Assembly (NCBI GenBank): GCA_021793495.1
Contig: JAJYSQ010000173.1
Location: 1-5,261, forward strand
Reading direction: 5' to 3'
Source of the DNA: Actinomycetes bacterium
GTDB taxonomy: Bacteria; Actinomycetota; Actinomycetes; JAJYSQ01
DNA length: 5,261 bases
Both the position numbers and the translations under genes were made by a program. This document shows positions 1 through 4,713 of the stretch, one piece after another; the stretch's first letter is position 1; each line of letters starts with the position of its first letter. Below the pieces are notes generated by a model. It saw only the letters and a list, made by a program, of their open reading frames with translations, had not been told where the DNA came from and searched no databases.

Positions 1-640
1 GGGCGCCCCCGAGGTGCTGGCCTCCGCCAGCACCGACCTGGCCGGTGACCGGGCGATCGCACCGCGCCAGGGGCGACCGGTGGTGGTGGCCGATGTGCCG
101 CTGCTCGCCCTCGGGATGAGCTTCGTCGGTGAGGCCGGGGCCGAGCTGTACTGCCCGGCGGAGTACGGACGTGCCCTGTGGCAGGGGCTGATCGCCGCCG
201 GGGCCCCGCACGGGATCGTCCCGGCCGGGTACCGCGCGATCGACAGCCTCCGGCTGGAGAAGGGGTACCGGGTCTGGGGTTCGGACCTGACCCCGGAGAC
301 CACGCCGGACGAGGCCGGGCTGTCGTTCTGCGTGCGGTTGGACAAGCCCGACGGGTTCCTCGGGCGCGACGCCCTGGCACGGGCCCGCGAGCAGGGTCCC
401 ACCCGCCGGCTACGGGCGCTGGTCCTGGCCGAGCCGCACGAGGTGGTGCTCGGCCACGAGCCGGTCTGGCACGACGACCGGCTCGTCGGGCGGGTCACCT
501 CCGGCGGGTACGGCTACACCGCGAAGGCCTCGATCGCCTACGCCTACCTGCCGGCCGAGCTCGAGCCGGGGGCCCGGGTGGCCGTCGAGCTGTACGGCCG
601 GCGGGTCGCCGCACGGGTCGTGGCCGACCCGGTCTGCTGA
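1..640 (+). CDS. Dimethylglycine oxidase/GcvT-like folate-binding protein, C-terminal part (5' truncated)
   Basis: The reading frame is open from base 2 to the TGA at 638-640, giving about 212 residues of a larger protein whose start lies upstream of the window. The segment matches the tetrahydrofolate-binding aminomethyltransferase (GCV_T plus C-terminal beta-barrel) region. Visible motifs are MSFVGEAGAELY, RLEKGYRVWGSDLT, TTPDEAGLSF followed by an LDKPDGFLGRDAL segment, and near the end VLGHEPVW, VTSGGYGYT and IAYAYLP. The RLEKGYR-WG-D and EAGL motifs, and the short tail after YGRRVAARVVADP, resemble FAD-dependent dimethylglycine/sarcosine oxidases more than the plain glycine-cleavage T protein. 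In those enzymes this domain takes the methylene group from the oxidised N-methyl substrate onto folate in the cytoplasm. The usual Trp in the G-W-E-L-Y motif is Ala here. The FAD domain would lie upstream and cannot be seen, so a stand-alone GcvT paralogue remains possible. The 3' end overlaps the convergent GntR gene by 97 bp. Confidence 0.85.
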   Translation, partial: GAPEVLASASTDLAGDRAIAPRQGRPVVVADVPLLALGMSFVGEAGAELYCPAEYGRALWQGLIAAGAPHGIVPAGYRAIDSLRLEKGYRVWGSDLTPETTPDEAGLSFCVRLDKPDGFLGRDALARAREQGPTRRLRALVLAEPHEVVLGHEPVWHDDRLVGRVTSGGYGYTAKASIAYAYLPAELEPGARVAVELYGRRVAARVVADPVC

Positions 641-1437
641 CCGGGCAACCGGCTCTCCGCCTCGGCCGGCAGCGCGCTGTGCACCCGCAGCCGGACCCGG
701 TCGGGGCGGAACAGATCCCGGGCGTACTCGATCGCGGTCCCGTCGGAGGTCCGGGCCAGCCGTTCGACGCACATCAGGGGCCACCCCTCGGCGACCTGGA
801 GAGCGCTGGCCGCCGAGGGGTCGGCCAGGACCGGCTCGAAGGACTCGTCGGCCTCGCAGGGCGCCTGGTGGTACTCCCGGCGCAGCAGGGCGTAGAGGGA
901 CCCGTCCAGCCGATGGGCGAGCAGCCCGGGCAGCAGGCCGGCGGGCAGGTACGAGTGCTCCAGCAGCACCGGCTGGCCCCGAGCCACCCGTACCCGGACC
1001 AGCTCGTGGACGTCCGCTGCGCCCACCAGGCCCAGCGCGGTGGTCACCGTGGCTGCTCCGGGCACCGTGCGGGCCAGGACCACCCGGGCGGTGGCACGCA
1101 CGCCGATGCGACGCATGTGCTCGCTGAACCCCAGCAGCCCGGTGAGGTCCACCTCCAGCAACGGGTCCAGGACGACCGAGCCGCCCTGGCGCCCGCGGAC
1201 CCGGCGCAGCAGGCCGGTGGACTCCAGGGTGTCCAGCGCTTGGCGCAGGGTCATCCGGCTGACCCCCAGGGCGGCCGCCAGGTCCCGCTCGGCCGGCAAC
1301 CGCTGACCGGTCGCGAGGGTCCCGGCCGCGATGGCGCGCGCCAGCCCGGCGGCGATCAGCCGATGCTTGGGCTCAGGTGATCCCTCGTCGGTGGGCAGCA
1401 CCGTGGCGACCCAGGTGTCCAGCTCCGCGCCCTGCAC
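544..1437 (-). CDS. GntR-family (HutC subfamily, UTRA domain) transcriptional regulator
   Basis: This is a 297-aa DNA-binding repressor of the HutC type. Residues 24-88 form the GntR winged helix, with RLPAERDLAAALGVSRMTLR as the recognition-helix region and RRVRGRQGGSVV as the wing. Residues 108-254 form a UTRA ligand-binding domain, with PVLLEHSYLPAGLLPGL, SLYALLRREY and the closing TAIEYARDLFRPDRVRLRV. HutC proteins are usually about 240-250 aa. The extra 40-odd residues after the UTRA domain are low-complexity (Ser/Thr/Ala/Arg), and about 32 of them are encoded antisense to the conserved DMGO-like gene, so the tail probably has no function of its own. The GTG at 1437 is preferred because TAGCGT lies 7 nt upstream, as in leaderless actinobacterial genes. 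A second in-frame GTG at 1401 is possible. The start lies 10 bp after the stop of the upstream hypothetical gene, so the two may be co-transcribed. The effector is unknown; a link to N-methylglycine metabolism would rest only on the neighbour. Confidence 0.88.
   Translation of the reverse strand: MQGAELDTWVATVLPTDEGSPEPKHRLIAAGLARAIAAGTLATGQRLPAERDLAAALGVSRMTLRQALDTLESTGLLRRVRGRQGGSVVLDPLLEVDLTGLLGFSEHMRRIGVRATARVVLARTVPGAATVTTALGLVGAADVHELVRVRVARGQPVLLEHSYLPAGLLPGLLAHRLDGSLYALLRREYHQAPCEADESFEPVLADPSAASALQVAEGWPLMCVERLARTSDGTAIEYARDLFRPDRVRLRVHSALPAEAESRLPGQQTGSATTRAATRRPYSSTATRAPGSSSAGR
628..645. terminator. Candidate hairpin at the convergent gene ends
   Basis: CCCGGTC (628-634) and GACCGGG (639-645) form a perfect 7-bp GC-rich stem around a 4-nt TGCT loop. 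The TGA stop of the DMGO-like gene lies at the loop/3'-arm junction. No U-tract follows on either strand, so it is not a textbook intrinsic terminator, although U-less hairpins are often proposed to work in high-GC actinomycetes. Its position between two convergent reading frames is what suggests termination. Short GC palindromes are frequent at this base composition. Confidence 0.35.
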
Positions 1438-1444
1438 CCCGGTG

Positions 1445-1450
1445 ACGCTA
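1445..1450 (-). promoter_or_regulatory. Putative -10 (TAGCGT) for a leaderless GntR transcript
   Basis: Read on the minus strand, TAGCGT ends 7 nt before the GTG start of the GntR gene. This fits the TANNNT -10 consensus and the spacing expected when transcription begins at the start codon. The first three bases are also the TAG stop of the upstream hypothetical gene. No Shine-Dalgarno-like sequence was seen before this GTG. No clear -35 is visible. Confidence 0.4.
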
Positions 1451-2284
1451 CCCGCCGATCCCGGGAGTGTCCTCGGTACCGTTCTGGAACACCCGTGCCG
1501 GGTCGGGTCGCAGCGGACCCACCGTCTGCTCGAGCAGCTCGGCCGGGCTGTTCCAGACCGCCATCTCGGCCAGCCGGGCCGCCGCGCTCAGTCGGCGCAG
1601 CGCGGCGGCCCGCTGCGTCATCGCCCGGACCCCGGTCGGGGCCGTCGGGGTCCGGGCCGCCACCGCAGCGATCGCGGCCACCCGTCGGGCCAGGTCGAAC
1701 AGCGATCGCACCGGTGGCGGCACACCCGGGGGCAACAGGCACTGGGCCGTGGCCGTCCGGCGCAGCGTGGTGTCGATGTCCACGTCCACCCGAACCTCCG
1801 GGGAACCGGGGTCCGCGTCCAGCCCGAGCAGCGCGTCGGTGGTCTCGGCCACGGCCGCACGCAGCTCCTGCTCGGCATCGTGCACCCCGGGCAGCACCCC
1901 GGACCGCCAGGGTCGGGTCGGGTACGCCGACCAGGTGGAGCCGGTGGCCACCAGCCCCCAGGGTGCCGGGCCCGAGACGATGACACCAGCGCCCGCGTCC
2001 AGCGCCCGGCCGGTGAACGGGTCGGTCCCGGGCAGGCCGCGGGGGTCGCCCGGGACGGCGAGGACCACGCGCAGGCTGCGAGCACCCTGCTGGCGCAGTG
2101 CGACCAGGGCTGCGGGCAGGGACATCCCGGCGCTCGCGGCGTCCAGCCCGCTCACCCGCTGGGCCCTCGACGGCACGGTGTCCGGGTCGTCCAGGACGTC
2201 GAGCACCTGGTCGAGACCGGCCAGCCCGGCCAGCCAGCTGGTGCCCCAGCCGGCCAGCAACGCCTCGGTGCGCACCGGATCCAC
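1448..2284 (-). CDS. Hypothetical protein (278 aa), divergent from the ABC ATPase gene
   Basis: I do not recognise a named family or a catalytic motif. With the GTG at 2284 the protein starts VDPVRTEALLAGWG and has 278 residues. No signal peptide or clear membrane span is seen, so it is probably cytoplasmic. The first half (about residues 55-130) looks like an alternating strand/helix domain with the core segment LRVVLAVPGDPRGLPG (71-86), then DAGAGVIVSG (96-105) and a Gly/Trp/Pro-rich stretch. Residues 135-153 and 190-255 are Ala/Arg/Leu-rich helices, possibly a coiled coil or oligomerisation surface, and the C-terminus is short and polar. A longer reading frame extends to 2374, but it would run into the divergent ABC gene and its extra 30 residues look non-coding. 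TACCCT lies 6 nt before the chosen GTG. The stop is 10 bp before the GntR start, which suggests a two-gene unit. My impression that this protein neighbours YlmA-like ABC genes elsewhere in actinobacteria comes from memory and is unverified. Confidence 0.75.
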   Translation of the reverse strand: MDPVRTEALLAGWGTSWLAGLAGLDQVLDVLDDPDTVPSRAQRVSGLDAASAGMSLPAALVALRQQGARSLRVVLAVPGDPRGLPGTDPFTGRALDAGAGVIVSGPAPWGLVATGSTWSAYPTRPWRSGVLPGVHDAEQELRAAVAETTDALLGLDADPGSPEVRVDVDIDTTLRRTATAQCLLPPGVPPPVRSLFDLARRVAAIAAVAARTPTAPTGVRAMTQRAAALRRLSAAARLAEMAVWNSPAELLEQTVGPLRPDPARVFQNGTEDTPGIGG

Positions 2285-2290
2285 CGGTCC

Positions 2291-2296
2291 AGGGTA
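2291..2296 (-). promoter_or_regulatory. Putative -10 (TACCCT) for the hypothetical gene
   Basis: On the minus strand TACCCT ends 6 nt before the GTG at 2284. The match to TANNNT and the spacing fit a leaderless start at or next to the GTG. There is no convincing Shine-Dalgarno sequence. The -35 region would fall close to the divergent ABC start, and no good hexamer was found there. Confidence 0.4.
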
Positions 2297-2305
2297 GGGG
2301 TGCCG

Positions 2306-2311
2306 TAGGTT
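2306..2311 (+). promoter_or_regulatory. Putative -10 (TAGGTT) for the ABC-nfeD operon
   Basis: TAGGTT ends 8 nt before the GTG at 2320 and matches TANNNT with leaderless-type spacing. Its upstream elements would overlap the opposing promoter and the first codons of the divergent hypothetical gene, so the two promoters probably compete or are co-regulated. No recognisable -35 was found. Confidence 0.4.
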
Positions 2312-2319
2312 GAACGCCC

Positions 2320-3219
2320 GTGGACTCCCGTGCCGACTCCCCCGCTGTACCCGTGTCGACCTCATCGTCGGCACCCCCGGCGGCCCCTCTGCTGGTCATG
2401 ACCGGCGTCGGGGTCCGCCGCGGTGGCGGCTGGATCCTGGCCGACGTCGACTGGACAGTACGGACCGGCGAGCGGTGGGTGGTCCTCGGCCCGAACGGCG
2501 CGGGCAAGAGCACGCTCGTCGGACTGGCCGCCACCGAGCTGCACCCGACGTCGGGTGTGGTCGAGGTGCTCGGCGAACAGCTGGGCCGGGTCGACGTCTT
2601 CGAGGTGCGGCCACGCATCGGACTGGTCACCGCGGCGATGTCCGAGCGGATCCCCCTCCAGGAGCGGGCGCAGGACGCGGTCGTCACGGCATCGTGGGCG
2701 GTCACCGGCCGGTGGCGCGAGCCGTACGAGCAGATCGACACCGATCGCGCCCGGTGGCTGCTCGACCAGCTGGGTGCGGGGCACCTGGCCGGACGGCGGT
2801 ACGGCACGCTGTCCGACGGGGAGCGCAAGCGGGTCCAGATCGCCCGGGCCTTGATGACCGACCCTGAGCTGTTGCTGCTGGACGAGCCGGTGGCCGCGCT
2901 GGACCTTGCCGCGCGCGAAGAGCTGCTGGTCCGGCTGGCGGATCTCGCCGCCGACCCGGGCGCCCCGGCCATGGTGATGGTCACCCACCACGTCGAGGAG
3001 ATCCCGGTCGGCACGACCCACGTGCTGCTGCTGCGCGCCGGCCGGGTCACCGCGGTCGGGCCGCTGGACGCCACCATGACGGCGCAACGGTTGGGGGAGT
3101 GCTTCGGCCTCGAGGTCGCCCTGGCCAGCGTCGATGGCCGGTGGTCGGCCCGCGCGGTGCGTGCAGCGCGGGGTGAGCGGTCGGATCCGGGCGAAACGGA
3201 AGCGGGAGATCTAGGCTGA
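2320..3219 (+). CDS. Stand-alone ABC ATPase (YlmA/ModF-like)
   Basis: This 299-aa ATP-binding protein has a single nucleotide-binding domain and no membrane span. Walker A is GPNGAGKST (57-65), the signature is LSDGERKR (164-171, a variant of LSGGQ), Walker B is LLLLDEP (184-190), and the H-loop is VTHH (221-224, His 223/224). The canonical Q-loop glutamine is not seen: the region reads IGLVTAAMSERIPL (100-113). That absence, together with TLSDGERKRVQIARALMTDPE and VTHHVEEIP, resembles the YlmA/ModF-like subgroup, whose substrate and partner are mostly unknown. No permease gene is in the window. The next gene, nfeD, starts 4 nt after the stop, so the two form a tight operon with the SPFH gene behind them. 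The GTG start is supported by TAGGTT 8 nt upstream. Residues 1-26 are a low-complexity Ser/Ala/Pro stretch, so a later start (GTG at 2353 or ATG at 2398) cannot be excluded. The C-terminal 25 residues are polar and probably disordered. The ATPase call is firm; the transport role is not. Confidence 0.92.
   Translation: MDSRADSPAVPVSTSSSAPPAAPLLVMTGVGVRRGGGWILADVDWTVRTGERWVVLGPNGAGKSTLVGLAATELHPTSGVVEVLGEQLGRVDVFEVRPRIGLVTAAMSERIPLQERAQDAVVTASWAVTGRWREPYEQIDTDRARWLLDQLGAGHLAGRRYGTLSDGERKRVQIARALMTDPELLLLDEPVAALDLAAREELLVRLADLAADPGAPAMVMVTHHVEEIPVGTTHVLLLRAGRVTAVGPLDATMTAQRLGECFGLEVALASVDGRWSARAVRAARGERSDPGETEAGDLG
3212..3217 (+). promoter_or_regulatory. Putative internal -10 (TAGGCT) for nfeD
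   Basis: TAGGCT lies inside the last codons of the ABC gene and ends 6 nt before the nfeD ATG, again TANNNT with leaderless spacing. Its final T is the first base of the ABC TGA stop. It could give nfeD-SPFH expression independent of the ABC gene. A GAGGA (3218-3222) also precedes the ATG but leaves only 1 nt, which is too close for ordinary ribosome binding. Confidence 0.4.
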
Positions 3220-3223
3220 GGAC

Positions 3224-3658
3224 ATGACAGCGTGGATCGTCTGGATCCTCGCGGCACTGGTGCTCGGGGGCATCGAGGTCGCCACCTTGAACCTCGTGTT
3301 CGTCATGGTCGCCGTGGGCGCCGTGGGCGGAGCGCTCACCGCGCTCGTCGGCGGCCCGATGGTCGCGCAGGCCGTGGTGGCTGCGGTGGTGGCGGTCGGG
3401 ATGCTGGCCGTGGTGCGCCCGGTCGCCCTGCGCCACCTGCAGCAACGCGGGACCTTGCGTACCGGGGTGGCTGCACTGGTCGGGGCCCGGGCGGTCGTGC
3501 TGGAACGCGTCGACGCCCACGGAGGACGGATCAAGCTGGCCGGTGAGGTCTGGTCGGCTCGTACCTACGATCCGAGCGCCGTGGTCGACCAGGGCGCGGA
3601 GGTCGACGTGGTCAGCATCGAGGGGGCGACCGCTGTGATCATGGCTGCTGACGGCTGA
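3224..3658 (+). CDS. NfeD family membrane protein (short form)
   Basis: This 144-aa protein has the standard short NfeD plan: hydrophobic membrane segments at about residues 3-20, 22-43 and 46-65, followed by a soluble OB-fold beta-barrel at about 78-142. The barrel shows GVAALVGARAVVLERV, GGRIKLAGEVWSARTYD and GAEVDVVSIEGATAVIM. Short NfeD proteins lack the ClpP-like protease domain of the long form, and none is seen here. They are typically encoded next to SPFH/stomatin proteins and are thought to bind and organise them in the membrane; the downstream SPFH gene fits this exactly. The ATG at 3224 is 4 nt after the ABC stop, so it may be translated by coupling, from its own leaderless transcript, or both. 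The length is normal and nothing appears missing. Confidence 0.92.
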   Translation: MTAWIVWILAALVLGGIEVATLNLVFVMVAVGAVGGALTALVGGPMVAQAVVAAVVAVGMLAVVRPVALRHLQQRGTLRTGVAALVGARAVVLERVDAHGGRIKLAGEVWSARTYDPSAVVDQGAEVDVVSIEGATAVIMAADG

Positions 3659-3680
3659 CCCCCGACCCCGACCCCACCCC
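3659..3680 (-). other. G-quadruplex motif between nfeD and the SPFH gene
   Basis: Immediately after the nfeD stop, the minus strand carries four G-runs of 4, 4, 4 and 5 separated by T, TC and TC. This fits a compact intramolecular G-quadruplex with loops of 1-2 nt. The plus strand is the matching C-rich repeat (CCCCCGA, CCCCGA, CCCCA, CCCC). The G-rich strand is the template for the operon, so any effect would be on polymerase passage or DNA structure rather than as an RNA quadruplex. G-runs are common in GC-rich genomes, but four runs of at least 4 within 22 nt is a strong match. Confidence 0.6.
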
Positions 3681-3725
3681 GCGACCGCCGCCTCCGGACG
3701 ACCCGCCTTCGTCGCCCCGCTGACC

Positions 3726-3730
3726 AGGAG
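3726..3730 (+). promoter_or_regulatory. Shine-Dalgarno AGGAG of the SPFH gene
   Basis: AGGAG lies 5 nt before the ATG at 3736 and fixes the start of the SPFH gene. It is the only classical ribosome-binding site at a gene start in the window. It sits at the end of a 77-bp pyrimidine-rich gap in which I see no promoter-like TANNNT near the start. This fits translation from a message that begins upstream. Confidence 0.75.
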
Positions 3731-3735
3731 TCCCC

Positions 3736-4713
3736 ATGGACGCACTCACCTCCCTCATCGTCGTCGTCGTCATCGTCGTGCTCGCCCTGATCGTGCTGGC
3801 CCGGACGATCCGGATCATCCCGCAGGCCAGGGCCGGGGTGGTGGAACGGCTCGGCCGGTACAGCCGCACCCTGAACCCGGGGCTGACGGTGGTCGTGCCG
3901 TTCATCGACAAGGTCAAGCCGCTGATCGACCTGCGCGAGCAGGTCGTGTCGTTCCCGCCCCAACCAGTGATCACCGAGGACAACCTGGTCGTCAGCATCG
4001 ACACGGTGATCTTCTTCCAGGTCACCGACCCGCGGGCGGCGACGTACGAGATCGCCAGCTACATCAAGGGCGTCGAGCAGCTGACCGTCACCACCCTGCG
4101 CAACGTGGTCGGCGGGATGAATCTCGAACAGGCGCTGACCTCCCGAGACGCGATCAACGGACAGCTGCGCGGGGTGCTCGACGAGGCGACCGGGCGGTGG
4201 GGGATCCGGGTCAACCGGGTCGAGCTCAAGGCGATCGACCCGCCGGCCAGCATCCAGGGCTCGATGGAGATGCAGATGCGCGCCGAGCGGGACCGGCGTG
4301 CCGCGATCCTCACCGCCGAGGGGGTCAAGCAGTCGGCGATCCTCACCGCCGAGGGAGCCAAGCAGTCGGCGATCCTCACCGCCGAGGGCGACGCGCAAGC
4401 CAAGGTGCTGCGGGCCGATGGCGAGGCGCAGGCGATCCAGAAGGTGTTCCAGGCCGTGCACGAGGCGGATCCGGACCCGAAGCTGCTGGCCTACCAGTAC
4501 CTGCAGATGCTTCCGCAGCTGGCTGCGGGGAACGCGAACACCCTGTGGATCGTGCCGAGCGAGCTGGGCAGGGCTCTCGAGGGGATCGGCAGCGCCCTGG
4601 GCATGAACGCGCCCGGCGCAGCCGGCGAGTCAGCCACGCTACCGACCCGCTCCCGCGGGCCCGCCGGTCCCAGCACCGCCCTGGAGGGCCGCGATCCGGT
4701 CGGCGAGGCCTAG
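3736..4713 (+). CDS. SPFH/Band 7 (stomatin/prohibitin-like) membrane protein
   Basis: This is a 325-aa scaffold protein of the stomatin type. An N-terminal hydrophobic anchor (residues 4-22, mostly Ile/Val/Leu) is followed by the SPFH domain (about 27-190), with IIPQARAGVVERLGRY, LNPGLTVVVPFIDKV, DLREQVVSFPPQPVITEDN and VTDPRAATYEI. A charged helical region (about 170-240) carries three 11-residue AILTAEG-type repeats and probably forms the coiled coil used for oligomerisation. Next comes the conserved stomatin segment LLAYQYLQMLPQLAAG with NTLWIVPSE (about 250-276). Such proteins form large membrane rings or microdomains with NfeD, whose gene lies 77 bp upstream. The last ~35 residues are low-complexity, and residues 302-325 overlap the convergent transglycosylase gene, so this tail is unlikely to be constrained. 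Expression is probably from the upstream ABC or nfeD promoters. Confidence 0.95.
   Translation: MDALTSLIVVVVIVVLALIVLARTIRIIPQARAGVVERLGRYSRTLNPGLTVVVPFIDKVKPLIDLREQVVSFPPQPVITEDNLVVSIDTVIFFQVTDPRAATYEIASYIKGVEQLTVTTLRNVVGGMNLEQALTSRDAINGQLRGVLDEATGRWGIRVNRVELKAIDPPASIQGSMEMQMRAERDRRAAILTAEGVKQSAILTAEGAKQSAILTAEGDAQAKVLRADGEAQAIQKVFQAVHEADPDPKLLAYQYLQMLPQLAAGNANTLWIVPSELGRALEGIGSALGMNAPGAAGESATLPTRSRGPAGPSTALEGRDPVGEA
4303..4401 (+). repeat. Three tandem 33-bp units within the SPFH coiled-coil region
   Basis: Units are 4303-4335, 4336-4368 and 4369-4401. Units 1 and 2 differ at only 2 of 33 positions (GGG/GGA and GTC/GCC). Unit 3 shares the first 20 bases (GCGATCCTCACCGCCGAGGG) and then diverges. 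The repeat stays in frame and encodes AILTAEGVKQS, AILTAEGAKQS and AILTAEGDAQA. Such heptad-like repeats are normal in this family, but the near-identity at DNA level suggests recent duplication or gene conversion. Confidence 0.9.

Noticed and set aside
178..1380. 400-codon open frame on the plus strand
   Set aside because: It overlaps the DMGO-like gene in another frame and lies antisense to the GntR gene. It has no domain-like content and is Arg/Gly/Pro/Gln-rich.
1331..2308. Long plus-strand open frames opposite the hypothetical gene
   Set aside because: They are low-complexity shadow translations with no plausible start context. The minus-strand frame has better protein character and fits between its neighbours.
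2285..2374. N-terminal extension of the hypothetical gene to 2374
   Set aside because: It would overlap the divergent ABC gene by 55 bp. The extra residues are basic and irregular, and the GTG at 2284 has a good TANNNT context.
1356..3257. 633-codon open frame on the minus strand spanning the ABC gene and the hypothetical gene
   Set aside because: It is antisense to the Walker A/B-containing ABC gene and out of frame with the hypothetical gene. Its Arg/Pro/Ser/Gly-rich composition is typical of a GC-rich shadow frame.
4658..4690. Possible terminator stem (GGCCC...GGGCC) at the SPFH 3' end
   Set aside because: The 5-bp arms are separated by more than 20 nt and there is no U-tract, which is expected by chance at this GC content.
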